Positions 26,287 through 34,673 of a DNA stretch of 36,752 bases are shown one piece after another. A model generated the notes under the pieces. It did not search any database. It worked only from the letters and a program-made list of their open reading frames with translations, and had not been told where the DNA came from. Position numbers and translations under genes: made by a program. The DNA lies in the NCBI GenBank assembly GCA_002722105.1, contig PBKF01000025.1, positions 61,054-97,805 of the forward strand, read 5' to 3'. How positions within the stretch are numbered: the stretch's first letter is position 1; each line of letters begins with the position of its first letter. This DNA is from Fidelibacterota bacterium (lineage in GTDB: Bacteria > Marinisomatota > Marinisomatia > Marinisomatales > UBA1611).

Positions 26287-26355
26287 GGGGCTCCATTTAC
26301 TTTATAATGGGATATCTAACATCCGGATTTTGGAACTAAAGGATTTAGGAGCCCC
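26287..26355 (-). ncRNA. Possible structured RNA element in the receptor-operon leader
   Basis: GGGGCTCC (26287-26294) and GGAGCCCC (26348-26355) form a GC-rich closing helix in an otherwise AT-rich leader. Inside, three short hairpins can form in order: CATT/AATG (26294-26309), GGAT/ATCC (26310-26324) and CTAAA/TTTAG (26336-26348). The ends of the closing helix compete by a base with two of these. The 69-nt cloverleaf-like layout lies downstream of the predicted leftward start site, so it would be transcribed in the leader. It lacks a T-loop GTTC and a CCA end, so I do not call it a tRNA. It could be a cis-regulatory RNA or a miniature inverted-repeat remnant. Confidence 0.35.
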
Positions 26356-26377
26356 AGGAGTATATGTATAATGATAT

Positions 26378-26392
26378 TGAGACTAAGTCTCA
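26378..26392. promoter_or_regulatory. 7-1-7 palindromic operator, Fur-box-like
   Basis: TGAGACT-A-AGTCTCA is a perfect 7-1-7 inverted repeat, the architecture of Fur-superfamily boxes. The TGAGA...TCTCA outer half-sites fit Fur-type variants, though the centre departs from the enterobacterial consensus. It begins 8 bp beyond the -10 box of the leftward promoter and so would cover the transcription start, the classic position for a repressor. Which regulator binds is inferred from the FecA-like operon it precedes. Confidence 0.6.
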
Positions 26393-26399
26393 TTAAAAA

Positions 26400-26427
26400 T
26401 TTATAAAATTAGAAATACAGTTGTCAA
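26400..26427 (-). promoter_or_regulatory. Sigma-70-type promoter for the receptor operon
   Basis: On the minus strand, TTGACA (26427-26422), a 16-bp spacer and TATAAA (26405-26400) give a near-consensus promoter. The predicted start falls near 26393, at the edge of the 7-1-7 palindrome. That leaves a leader of roughly 290 nt before the GTG of the 58-aa lipoprotein. Confidence 0.65.
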
Positions 26428-26466
26428 TAATTAATTTTATTTTTAAAAGTAATTAATGAAATATAT

Positions 26467-26496
26467 TTGGAACCAACTCAATTTACATTGTAAAAT
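26467..26496 (+). promoter_or_regulatory. Putative promoter for the TetR-fatty-acid operon
   Basis: TTGGAA (26467-26472), an 18-bp spacer and TAAAAT (26491-26496) resemble a moderate sigma-70 promoter. The TetR operator starts 2 bp after the -10 box, covering the expected start site. The start codon follows closely at 26519, so the leader would be very short. Confidence 0.45.
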
Positions 26497-26498
26497 AT

Positions 26499-26512
26499 AC
26501 CGACCAGTCGGT
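26499..26512. promoter_or_regulatory. Palindromic TetR operator of the beta-oxidation operon
   Basis: ACCGAC-CA-GTCGGT is a perfect 6-2-6 inverted repeat placed between the putative -10 box and the ATG of the TetR gene (6 bp downstream). ACCGACCxGTCGGT-type dyads are common operators of TetR regulators of lipid metabolism. Autorepression of the whole operon is the likely outcome. Confidence 0.75.
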
Positions 26513-26518
26513 TTGTAA

Positions 26519-27112
26519 ATGAAGCAAAAGAAGCAGGATCAACGAAAAGATCAAATTATGGAAGCAGCTTTATCCGTTATAGTTGAAAATGGATATGATC
26601 GTAGCCGCGTAGATGATATTGTTGCGACATCCAATCTTTCCAAAGGAGCCATCTACTGGTATTATAAATCAAAAAAAGAAGTGTATTTATCCTTGGTGGA
26701 TCACTGGGTTAAGAAATACAATGCAGGCTTTATTGACAACCTAGAAAAACACAATACCGCTTCTGCACAATTGAAAGGATTATTTGATTATTTCCTTGAC
26801 CAGTATGATAATGATCCTGCAGCATTCAAGATCTTAGTTGAATTTTGGTCTCTGAGTGGCCGGGACAAAGACTTTAATGAAAAGTTGCAGAATGTATATT
26901 CGGATTTCCTGGAATATCTTGTACGTATCATTCAATACGGCGTGGAAAATGGAGAATTTAAAAATATAGATCCTCGAATCACTGCCCTTTCCATTTTAAT
27001 TAACATTGAAGGAATTAATTGGTTTACCTTATTTGAAAAATCTGGCGTTGAAGCTCAAGAATATATCCATACCATTTCAGATTTTATTCTTGCAGGTGTA
27101 AAAAAGAATTAG
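26519..27112 (+). CDS. TetR-family repressor of the fatty-acid degradation operon
   Basis: A 197-aa protein. After a basic start (MKQKKQDQRKDQI), the helix-turn-helix spans RVDDIVATSNLSKGAIYWYY (about residues 30-49), followed by KSKKEVYLSLV. The C-terminal half is helical with a probable ligand pocket. It is first in an operon with acyl-CoA dehydrogenase, thiolase and a FadN-like enzyme. By analogy with Bacillus FadR (also TetR family), which is released by long-chain acyl-CoA, it likely senses an acyl-CoA. The palindrome at 26499-26512 sits over its own promoter. The ATG at 26519 is very near the operator, leaving little leader and no strong ribosome site. Confidence 0.92.
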   Translation: MKQKKQDQRKDQIMEAALSVIVENGYDRSRVDDIVATSNLSKGAIYWYYKSKKEVYLSLVDHWVKKYNAGFIDNLEKHNTASAQLKGLFDYFLDQYDNDPAAFKILVEFWSLSGRDKDFNEKLQNVYSDFLEYLVRIIQYGVENGEFKNIDPRITALSILINIEGINWFTLFEKSGVEAQEYIHTISDFILAGVKKN

Positions 27113-27122
27113 GAAAATAAAT

Positions 27123-28913
27123 ATGCAAAAAGTAAAACAACTATCCATTAAATCAGGTGGACAATGGCTTATTACTTCTTTAGAAAATGCTAAAGTTTTT
27201 TGCAGAGAATCATTTACGGAAGATCATCGTAATATAGATGAAATGATCCGTGATTTTGCAAGAGACAGAATCTTGCCAAATGCCAATGCTATTGAAAAAC
27301 TAGATAAAGACCTCAGTTTAAAATTACTTCGTGAGATGGGAGATTTGGGACTTATTGGAATCGATATACCGGAAGAATACGGCGGTGCTGATTTAGATAA
27401 AATAACATCCTGTATCGTAACAGAAGGTATGGCCCGTGGCGGTTCTCCATCATTCTCATGTACATTTTCTGTACAGACTGGAATAGGTAGTATGGGGATA
27501 GTATTTTTTGGAACACCAGAACAAAAAGGAAAATATCTCCCTAAACTGACAACGGGTGAATGGGTGGCAGCTTATGCCCTTACGGAACCTTCTGCTGGCT
27601 CAGATGCTCTTTCTGGAAAAACCACAGCTACACTTTCAGAAGATGGAAAATATTATATCCTTAATGGTGAAAAACAATTTATTTCAAATGGGAGTTGGGC
27701 AGATGTCTTTACTGTTCTGGCTCAAGTGGATGGTGACAAATTTTCTGGTTTTATCATTGATCGAGATACGGAAGGCTTTGGAGTTGGTCCAGAAGAAAAA
27801 AAAATGGGCATGAAAGGTTCATCCACCACATCTTTAAAATTCAACAATGCGAAAGTTCCGGTAGAAAATTTATTGTATGATGTAGGTAAAGGGGCTACCA
27901 TTGCATTTAATGCACTGAATATTGGTCGGTATAAATTGGCAGCAGCCTGTATAGGTGGTACCAAACTCGGGTTAGAGAAATCAATTGAATATGCCCTAGA
28001 ACGACGTCAATTTGGTCAACCTATCGCACATTTTGACGCTATAAGTGGAAAAATCGCAGATATGACCGTTCGGATTTATGCTGCTGATGCAATGCTGTAT
28101 CACACTGTAGGTCTTATTCAGGATGCTATTGATGACTTAGAAAAATCAGAACCAGACTATTATAAGAAAATGGGTGAAATAACAGAAAGATTTGCAGTTG
28201 AAGCATCTATGACAAAAGTGTTTGGCAGTGAAACTTCTAATATGGTAGTGGACGAAAGTTTACAATTGTTAGGTGGGTATGGTTTCATAGAAGAATATCC
28301 TTTTGCCAGTGCATATCGAGATGACAGAATTAATAGAATTTGGGAAGGTACTAACGAAATTAACAGAGCTATTATTACCGGTTATATGATGAAGAAAGTA
28401 CTCATGGAAGAAATTTCACTGCGGGATTTTCTTAAAAAGAAAGATTCATTCCTAAACTCTGATGTGCTGGATATGGCTATAGGTCAGTTTCATTTTGAAT
28501 TACACGGACTAAATGCAGCAAAAATATTATCAGCTCTGGTTTTTCAGGAAGCATTGTGTGAATATGGTCAGGATCTGAAACATCAGCAACAATTATCAGA
28601 AGCTTTAGCAGATATGTTCACCTTCATTTACACCGCCGGCTCTGTTCTTTCCAGAGCAAATCAGGCTCAATCAGCAAATGGAATAACCAATTACCACATT
28701 ATAAATGCTCGAATCTTTATTACAGAATCACTGCTGAAAGTGAAATTGTTATCAAATATTTGTTTAAATAAAATTTTTAGAGAATCCATTCCGAAAGACT
28801 TTAACGCATCTGTTCAATCACTCGAAAAAATGATGACCTTGAATACAGATACTATTTCCTTAAAACAGGAACTAGCTTCCTTTATGATTACGCAAAATGA
28901 TTATCCATTTTAG
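27123..28913 (+). CDS. Acyl-CoA dehydrogenase, long form
   Basis: A 596-aa FAD enzyme for the first beta-oxidation step (acyl-CoA to trans-2-enoyl-CoA). AGGA lies 8 bp before the ATG. It carries LGLIGIDIPEEYGGAD, then AYALTEPSAGSDA (FAD and substrate loop), GEKQFISNG, the KMGMKGSSTTSLKF strand, ERRQFGQPI, LQLLGGYGFIEEYP, and IWEGTNEINR with the catalytic Glu position of medium- and short-chain type enzymes. A C-terminal extension of about 170 residues beyond the core makes it like VLCAD/ACAD9-type proteins, which favour long chains. It follows the TetR gene by 10 bp. No electron-transfer flavoprotein gene is in the window. Confidence 0.95.
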   Translation: MQKVKQLSIKSGGQWLITSLENAKVFCRESFTEDHRNIDEMIRDFARDRILPNANAIEKLDKDLSLKLLREMGDLGLIGIDIPEEYGGADLDKITSCIVTEGMARGGSPSFSCTFSVQTGIGSMGIVFFGTPEQKGKYLPKLTTGEWVAAYALTEPSAGSDALSGKTTATLSEDGKYYILNGEKQFISNGSWADVFTVLAQVDGDKFSGFIIDRDTEGFGVGPEEKKMGMKGSSTTSLKFNNAKVPVENLLYDVGKGATIAFNALNIGRYKLAAACIGGTKLGLEKSIEYALERRQFGQPIAHFDAISGKIADMTVRIYAADAMLYHTVGLIQDAIDDLEKSEPDYYKKMGEITERFAVEASMTKVFGSETSNMVVDESLQLLGGYGFIEEYPFASAYRDDRINRIWEGTNEINRAIITGYMMKKVLMEEISLRDFLKKKDSFLNSDVLDMAIGQFHFELHGLNAAKILSALVFQEALCEYGQDLKHQQQLSEALADMFTFIYTAGSVLSRANQAQSANGITNYHIINARIFITESLLKVKLLSNICLNKIFRESIPKDFNASVQSLEKMMTLNTDTISLKQELASFMITQNDYPF

Positions 28914-28924
28914 GAAAAAATACA

Positions 28925-28984
28925 ATGAAAATATTTCAACAACATAAATTAGTTTATCTATTGCACCGTAATAAACAGGCTTAA
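28925..28984 (+). CDS. Possible 19-codon small ORF between fadE-like and thiolase genes
   Basis: An ATG frame of 19 codons, translating to MKIFQQHKLVYLLHRNKQA, with AGGAAAA 6-7 bp upstream. The TAA directly touches the AAGGAG ribosome site of the thiolase. The peptide is basic with no known family. It may be a chance frame, or a short translated spacer that couples translation to the thiolase gene. Confidence 0.25.
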   Translation: MKIFQQHKLVYLLHRNKQA

Positions 28985-28993
28985 GGAGATATC

Positions 28994-30121
28994 ATGTCAA
29001 GATCAGTCATTATTGATGCAGTACGCTCACCTATTGGTGTGAAAAATGGAAATCTTGTTGGGATTCGCCCTGATGATCTTTCTGCCCAAGTTGTAAAAAG
29101 CCTTTTAGAGCGAATCAAATCTATTAAACCTGAATCTATCGAAGATCTAATCCTTGGTTGTGCTTTTCCCGAGGGTCCTCAAGGGATGCTTATGGCAAAA
29201 AGTGTGGCCATTCTTTCAGGTCTGCCTGAAACAGTTAGCGGTGCCGTGGTGAATCGGTTCTGTGGTTCATCTATGGATGCTGTTCATCAGCTTAGTGCAA
29301 GGATTGAGTCAGATGATATCCAGGCTGGTATAGCAGTAGGTGTAGAAGATATGTTTTCGATTCCAATGGGAGGTTTTAATCCTGATTTTCATCCAGAATT
29401 GGCAGAACAAGAATATTACATCGGCATGGGCGAAACTGCTGAAATATTAGCTGATGAAGGTAATATTAGCCGTGATGCCCAGGAAGAGTATTCCATTAAA
29501 TCCCATACAAAAGCGTTGGATGCTTGGGCAAACGGTAGATTCGATAATGAAGTTGTGTCGATTGATGTTTATGGTGAAGCCACTGTTGAAAAAGATGAAG
29601 GGCCAAGAGAACCAAATATGGAAAAAATTAAAAGTCTGAATCCTGTATTTTTAGAACATGGTACAGTCACACCTGCCACTTCAAGTCCAATTTCCATCGG
29701 CGCAGCTGCCATTTTAATTACAAGTGAAAAATTTGCTGAAGCGAATGGGCTGACTTTTCGTGCAACTGTAAAAAGTAGAGCTACTGTAGGTGTAGACTGG
29801 AAGAGAATGGGTATGGGGCCCATACCTGCAACAGAAAAAGCATTAAAGCATGCTGTCCTTTCATTAGATGACATGGATGTTATTGAACTTAATGAAGCAT
29901 TTGCAGCACAATCTCTTTATGTAATTCAGCAAGGCGGTTGGGATGCATCCAAAGTGAATTTGAATGGTGGTGCTATTGCCTTAGGGCACCCATTGGGCTG
30001 CTCCGGAGCGAGAATTATCACAACACTTATAAACGTAATGGAGCAGCAAAATGCTAAAACAGGATTGGCCACAATGTGTATTGGAACTGGTCAGGGCATA
30101 GCAACAATATTAGAACGATAG
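28994..30121 (+). CDS. fadA: Acetyl-CoA acyltransferase (thiolase)
   Basis: A 375-aa thiolase that splits 3-ketoacyl-CoA with CoA in the last beta-oxidation step. Active-site signatures: [12 protein letters not shown] (nucleophile Cys near residue 90), [25 protein letters not shown] (catalytic His) and MCIGTGQG (second catalytic Cys near 364). AAGGAG at 28983-28988 lies 5 bp before the ATG, the clearest ribosome site in the operon. It is slightly shorter than the usual 390. Position between acyl-CoA dehydrogenase and a FadN-type enzyme supports a degradative rather than synthetic role. Specificity for chain length cannot be read from sequence. Confidence 0.95.
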   Translation: MSRSVIIDAVRSPIGVKNGNLVGIRPDDLSAQVVKSLLERIKSIKPESIEDLILGCAFPEGPQGMLMAKSVAILSGLPETVSGAVVNRFCGSSMDAVHQLSARIESDDIQAGIAVGVEDMFSIPMGGFNPDFHPELAEQEYYIGMGETAEILADEGNISRDAQEEYSIKSHTKALDAWANGRFDNEVVSIDVYGEATVEKDEGPREPNMEKIKSLNPVFLEHGTVTPATSSPISIGAAAILITSEKFAEANGLTFRATVKSRATVGVDWKRMGMGPIPATEKALKHAVLSLDDMDVIELNEAFAAQSLYVIQQGGWDASKVNLNGGAIALGHPLGCSGARIITTLINVMEQQNAKTGLATMCIGTGQGIATILER

Positions 30122-30129
30122 GAATAATT

Positions 30130-32475
30130 ATGTCACAAAAATTTGAAAAAGTTGCTGTATTGGGTGCAGGTGTGATGGGCGCACAAATTGCCGGGCACCT
30201 TGCCAATGCGGGAATTCCATCTTATTTATTCGATATAAATGTTCAGTTGGCTACTCAGGGGGTGGAAACGTTAACTAAACTTAAGCCAGCGCCATTGTAT
30301 AAACCGAAAAATGCTGACTTAGTTACACCCTGTACTTATGATAATGATATTGAAAAAATTGCGGACGTGGACTGGGTGTTGGAAGCTGTTGTAGAACAAT
30401 TAGATATTAAAGAAAAAGTGTACCAGTCCATCCTGCCTCATTTAAAAGATTCTGCTATTCTTACATCTAACACTTCTGGTATTCCATTGAAAGATTTAAC
30501 TGCTCTACTTCCGGATGATTTGAAACAGCGATTTATGATTACGCATTTTTTTAATCCGCCACGATATATGCAATTACTGGAACTTGTTCGCGGGGAAAGA
30601 ACATCAGATAGCACCTACAAAACCATGGTAAACTTTGGCGAATCTATTTTAGGGAAAGGAATCGTTCATGCGAAAGATACGCCCAATTTTATCGGAAATA
30701 GGATTGGTGTTTATGCACTTATGATTACAATAAATCTAGCAATTGAACAAGATTTAACCATTGAAGAAGTAGATAAGCTCACAGGCACTATCTCCGGTCG
30801 ACCTAAGAGTGCTACTTTTCGCACATCTGATGTAGTAGGTTTGGATATATTAAAAAATGTAGCTTTGACCACTTATGATAAAGCCACCGAAGATGAAGAA
30901 AGGAATATATTCCAAATTCCTGATATATTGAATCAACTAATTGAATCGGGACGTCTAGGCAAAAAAACTAAGTCCGGATTTTATAAAAAGAATAAAGATA
31001 GATCTATCTATTCAGTCGATTTTCAAACTGGAGAATACTCACCACAGGAAAAAGTTCGGTTTGATTGTTTCCGCATAGCCAAAGATCACCAAAAACTAGC
31101 TAACAAATTAAAAGCTCTTTGCTACGGTGATGACCGTGGAAGCAAATACTTTTGGGAAATTACAGCTAAATCTTTAATCTATAGTGCAAACCGCATCCCT
31201 GAGATCTCAGATGATATTGTCAATATTGATAATGCCATGAGATGGGGATTTGCTTGGGAATTGGGACCTTTTGAAAGTTGGGATGCTATTGGTGTTCAAA
31301 AATCTGTTGACCGTATGAAATCAGAAGGGGAAAAAGTGCCAAAATGGGTTTTAGATATGCTAGAAGCAGGACGAGAAACGTTTTATAATCTAGAGAATGG
31401 TGAACGAACATACTGGTGCCCAATCAGTAAACATCCCATTGTAATTAAACAAAATCCCAAAATATTAAACCTGAATATCAATAAATCCAAACGAACAACT
31501 TTAAAGAGGGATCTCAGTGCTAGTGTTCAAGATTTAGGTGACGGTATCTTAAATGTTGAATTTCATTCCATCTTACAGCCAAAATTAAATCCAATAGATG
31601 GTTCCTATATTGAAATGATTGGATATGCCCTTGACCTGATTGAAAATGAGGACTATAAAGCAATGGTTCTTGGACATCAGGGCGCTAATTTTTCTGCAGG
31701 TGCTAATTTGAATCTCATACTCGAATTATGCGAAAATCAAATGTGGGAAGAACTAGATTTAGCTGTAAAAACTTTGCAGGATATGACGCAAAGGATTCGT
31801 TTTGCCAGTGGACCAATTGTAGCAGTTCCGTTTCAGCTTGTTTTAGGTGGCGGAGTGGAAATTGTTCAACCTGCAGCACATCGCGTTGCCGCAGCTGAAA
31901 CTTATATGGGCTTGGTAGAGGTAGGCGTTGGACTTATTCCAGGTGGCGGCGGTAACCTGCGTATGATCTTAAACGCAATGGAAGAAGAGACAGGCCGTAT
32001 GGGGACATTTCAGAAAATTCAAAAGACATTTGAAACTGTGGGCTTTGCCAAAATAGCTACAAGCGCGGATGAAGCAAAACATTTTGGTTATTTGAAAAAA
32101 GATGATACGGTTGTTTTAAACAAAGATCATTTGATCCAAACTGCAAAAGATAAAGCATTGGAATTAGCCGAAGATTATGAATCGCCTGTTTATAGAGATG
32201 ACCTTAAACTCCCGGGAACTGGCGGGAGAACGGCTTTGAAAATGGCACTAAAAGGATTTAAAATGCAGGGAAAAATATCTGACCATGATATGAAAATCGG
32301 TGAAAAACTTGCTTTTGTCATGACTGGCGGTGACAAAGCAGGGCTTACAAAAACAGTCGATGAACAATACTTGCTTGATATTGAACGGGAAGCATTCGTT
32401 TCTCTATGCGGTGAGAAACTTTCTCAAGACCGTATCAAGTATATGTTAAAAAGAGGAAAACCACTGAGAAACTAA
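30130..32475 (+). CDS. fadN: FadN-type 3-hydroxyacyl-CoA dehydrogenase/enoyl-CoA hydratase fusion
   Basis: A 781-aa bifunctional enzyme. The frame is open upstream to 30076, but the ATG at 30130, 8 bp after the thiolase stop, is chosen because the protein then opens directly into the NAD fold. N-terminal half: VAVLGAGVMGAQIAGHLANAG (Gly12-Gly14-Gly17), LTSNTSGIP, ITHFFNPPRYMQLLELV (His139) and the HAD C-terminal parts SGRPKSATFRTSDVVGLD and LGKKTKSGFY. From about 465 the enoyl-CoA hydratase unit has QGANFSAGANL, VLGGGVEIVQ (Glu577) and GLVEVGVGLIPGGGG (Glu597), so both catalytic acids are kept. HAD first, ECH second is the Bacillus FadN order, opposite to E. coli FadB. It ends the operon. Confidence 0.94.
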   Translation: MSQKFEKVAVLGAGVMGAQIAGHLANAGIPSYLFDINVQLATQGVETLTKLKPAPLYKPKNADLVTPCTYDNDIEKIADVDWVLEAVVEQLDIKEKVYQSILPHLKDSAILTSNTSGIPLKDLTALLPDDLKQRFMITHFFNPPRYMQLLELVRGERTSDSTYKTMVNFGESILGKGIVHAKDTPNFIGNRIGVYALMITINLAIEQDLTIEEVDKLTGTISGRPKSATFRTSDVVGLDILKNVALTTYDKATEDEERNIFQIPDILNQLIESGRLGKKTKSGFYKKNKDRSIYSVDFQTGEYSPQEKVRFDCFRIAKDHQKLANKLKALCYGDDRGSKYFWEITAKSLIYSANRIPEISDDIVNIDNAMRWGFAWELGPFESWDAIGVQKSVDRMKSEGEKVPKWVLDMLEAGRETFYNLENGERTYWCPISKHPIVIKQNPKILNLNINKSKRTTLKRDLSASVQDLGDGILNVEFHSILQPKLNPIDGSYIEMIGYALDLIENEDYKAMVLGHQGANFSAGANLNLILELCENQMWEELDLAVKTLQDMTQRIRFASGPIVAVPFQLVLGGGVEIVQPAAHRVAAAETYMGLVEVGVGLIPGGGGNLRMILNAMEEETGRMGTFQKIQKTFETVGFAKIATSADEAKHFGYLKKDDTVVLNKDHLIQTAKDKALELAEDYESPVYRDDLKLPGTGGRTALKMALKGFKMQGKISDHDMKIGEKLAFVMTGGDKAGLTKTVDEQYLLDIEREAFVSLCGEKLSQDRIKYMLKRGKPLRN

Positions 32476-32504
32476 TTTTTTATATAAAAGGAATCAAAAA
32501 CAGT

Positions 32505-33947
32505 TTACTCTATGAATCTATTTTTTAATTCAGGAGTTGGCACCATACAAATATCTTTTTTCCCAAACCATAAATAGCGATTTCTAGCTATGATTGAATA
32601 AATAGAATCCCTACAAAACTTAGGAACTAAAACTAGCAAATATAGGTAGGGCCACAGTCCATCCAATTTTCTTACGATCTCTAAAAATGCTGTTGATTTA
32701 TCAAAAGTATCTGACTTTTGCCTTAGTATAATTGTCTCGTAATCTTTTTCACCAGGATGAATAACTTGTAATGGAGCAAATTTAAAATAGGCCCCCTTAT
32801 CTCGCTTAATTACAAATTGAATAAATCCATTACAAAGATTACATACTCCATCAAACTCTATAATATTTTTCCCCTTTTTATCTAATGTATTAATAAAACT
32901 CAGTTTAGGTTTCTTGATTAAAATATAAATGCTTAATAAAAAAGCAATTAAAAGAAATAAATCCTTTAGAGCCAGATTAATGTTGTTAATTGTGGATAGG
33001 TGTAAAATATAGATAAGGAGAATAAAAGCAAGAACGCTAATTAATTTAAATTTATTTAATTTTAGTTCATCAAAAATAGAGCTTAGTTGTTTAATTTTTT
33101 CACTTGGAATAATAGGAGTCCAAAAAAGTAAATATACAGGCAAAAAATGAAAAGAAATATTAAACATCAACATTACCATACCATGAAAAAAATTTGCTAG
33201 TAATGTAAAAAATCTAAATAACACGGGCCTAAAAACGACAAGAAGAAAACCAATTTCAAAAATTACTGTAAACCAATCACCACTCTCCCAGAATAAATCA
33301 AAATTGAAATGTTCAAAAAATCTAGCCAAATAATCCTGTTTTTGCTGTATGTAGTAGTTTCTTAAGTAAAAAGCACGAACCATAGATTCAGAAAATTCAA
33401 GCCACCCGGAAATCAGCTTTATTAATCCAGATGTGAAAAATGAGAAACCTAGCCCCATTGCTATTAATGAAATCGGCCATTCTTGGATTTTAATTTTTTC
33501 AGTATTATTTAAAATATTATCGAGACTAAAGGTTTTTCCCCAACCTGTAAATGACATCATAAAAAGTGTAAACCAGATAATAAAAGAGTGATCAATTTTT
33601 CCAGTGCTATAGATAAACCCATAATTTATGATACAAAGAAATGCTAAAATAATTCCGCTAACTTTTGTGAAAAAACCTATGAAGACAAAAAAGCATCCAA
33701 TAGTAATCAATGTATCTGTTATTCTAAAATATATTAAAGGTAAAACTTCATCAAAAAATAGGCTGAAAAAAGGAGGTGGGTTAAAATAACCATCAGGGAA
33801 GAAACTTATTTTACTGGAAAATTCAGGTACACCAAAAATAAAGATCAATAAAAACATGAAAATAATTCTATAAACACCAAGTTGGTATGAGTCACAGCTG
33901 TAAGCGTTGAATACCCAATGTTCAAATTTTTTATGTAGCTGCTTCAC
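32505..33947 (-). CDS. HTTM-domain membrane protein fused to a DCC-type thiol-disulfide (DUF393) domain
   Basis: A 480-aa protein. The first ~350 residues form a polytopic membrane domain with about eight to ten helices. Features like YQLGVYRIIF, DGYFNPP and TGKIDHSFIIWFTLFMMSF match the HTTM family, the membrane part of vitamin K-dependent carboxylase-like proteins. From about 364 a soluble domain starts IIEFDGVCNLCNGFIQFVIKRD, with Cys369 and Cys372 of the DxxCxxC signature of DUF393/DCC proteins, followed by KFAPLQ. The two units usually occur as separate genes, so the fusion suggests one redox-linked envelope machine. It follows a 185-aa gene by 4 bp. It converges on fadN with a 29-bp gap containing only a short AT palindrome. 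Confidence 0.88.
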   Translation of the reverse strand: MKQLHKKFEHWVFNAYSCDSYQLGVYRIIFMFLLIFIFGVPEFSSKISFFPDGYFNPPPFFSLFFDEVLPLIYFRITDTLITIGCFFVFIGFFTKVSGIILAFLCIINYGFIYSTGKIDHSFIIWFTLFMMSFTGWGKTFSLDNILNNTEKIKIQEWPISLIAMGLGFSFFTSGLIKLISGWLEFSESMVRAFYLRNYYIQQKQDYLARFFEHFNFDLFWESGDWFTVIFEIGFLLVVFRPVLFRFFTLLANFFHGMVMLMFNISFHFLPVYLLFWTPIIPSEKIKQLSSIFDELKLNKFKLISVLAFILLIYILHLSTINNINLALKDLFLLIAFLLSIYILIKKPKLSFINTLDKKGKNIIEFDGVCNLCNGFIQFVIKRDKGAYFKFAPLQVIHPGEKDYETIILRQKSDTFDKSTAFLEIVRKLDGLWPYLYLLVLVPKFCRDSIYSIIARNRYLWFGKKDICMVPTPELKNRFIE

Positions 33948-33951
33948 TGTA

Positions 33952-34509
33952 CTAAACTTCTATCACACTAATTACATTTTTGTGTTTTATTTCACCAGAT
34001 TTGAATAGTCTTGTTATCAAGATTTTCTGAATAATTATTTTTGATACTTCTACTTCTCTTTTCATTAAAATTGTTTTTTTGATCCATTCTGTAAATTCTA
34101 TTTTATCTTTTTTATCTAATGTGGGGTATCTTACCTTTATAATGTATTTAGTATATTGATCTTCCCCAATTATTGACTTTATCATTGTGTAATATTTTTT
34201 CTGTATACTGTTATAATTTTCTTCAGATTGCTTACTGAAATATGCTAGATCAATTGCTCGAACAATTGCTATTTTTGAAAAGGGGTAAGCCAATTCTTTT
34301 AGTTCAATAGAATCTTTTATACCATCCGTATAATAAAATAAATTATAATCTTTTAACGTATATTCTCCTTGATTAATGTCAATCCTAGAGAAGCCAGGCA
34401 TTATAAATGATGGATAAGGCTCTCTGACAATTAACCCGTATGCTAGATGCAAAATCAAAAAAAAGGGAAATAAATAAAATAATAAGATTATTGTTTTATT
34501 ATTTTTCAT
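33952..34509 (-). CDS. Unknown membrane-anchored protein paired with the HTTM-DCC protein
   Basis: A 185-aa protein. One N-terminal transmembrane helix (TIILLFYLFPFFLILHLAYG) is followed by a soluble, mostly helical domain rich in Lys, Ile and Tyr. It starts GLIVREPYPSFIMPGF and has a central EENYNSIQKKYYTMIKSIIG. No motif or family is recognised. It is translated just before the HTTM-DCC gene with a 4-bp gap, so it likely works with it, for example as a subunit or substrate-presenting partner. Cys is absent, so it is not a redox partner by itself. The 164-bp stretch upstream shows no clear promoter, terminator or repeat. Confidence 0.7.
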   Translation of the reverse strand: MKNNKTIILLFYLFPFFLILHLAYGLIVREPYPSFIMPGFSRIDINQGEYTLKDYNLFYYTDGIKDSIELKELAYPFSKIAIVRAIDLAYFSKQSEENYNSIQKKYYTMIKSIIGEDQYTKYIIKVRYPTLDKKDKIEFTEWIKKTILMKREVEVSKIIIQKILITRLFKSGEIKHKNVISVIEV

Positions 34510-34673
34510 TTTAACTAATTGAAATTATTTAAACTCCATTTTATCCACCATTTGATAAATAATAATTGTATTTTGTGTAATTCATATAAAAAATCTCATT
34601 TCTATAGCATAAATAGATATAGAAAGAATTCTAATTATATGTAAAACCTGATCAAATTCTAATATTAATGTAA

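Larger units (their letters stand above)
26105..26518. other. 414-bp divergent control region between receptor operon and fatty-acid operon
   Basis: This is the longest gene-free stretch in the window. From left to right it holds a 5' leader of about 290 nt for the leftward receptor operon, including a closed multi-hairpin element (26287-26355) and two tiny frames with ATG starts (26113-26178, 21 codons; 26231-26263, 10 codons, preceded by AGGA). Next come a 7-1-7 palindrome (26378-26392), the leftward promoter (26400-26427), then the rightward promoter (26467-26496) and a TetR operator (26499-26512). The two promoters are back to back about 40 bp apart, so the two regulators could influence each other. 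Confidence 0.75.

Noticed and set aside
26287..26355. tRNA gene
   Set aside because: The acceptor-like helix is good, but there is no GTTC T-loop, no 7-nt anticodon loop on a 5-bp stem, and no canonical D-arm.
30076..30129. Longer N-terminus for the FadN-like protein
   Set aside because: These codons overlap the end of the thiolase in another frame, and the conserved NAD fold starts right after the ATG at 30130.
32476..32504. Bidirectional terminator between fadN and the HTTM gene
   Set aside because: Only a short AT palindrome (TTTTATATAAAA) is present; the stem is too weak to call.
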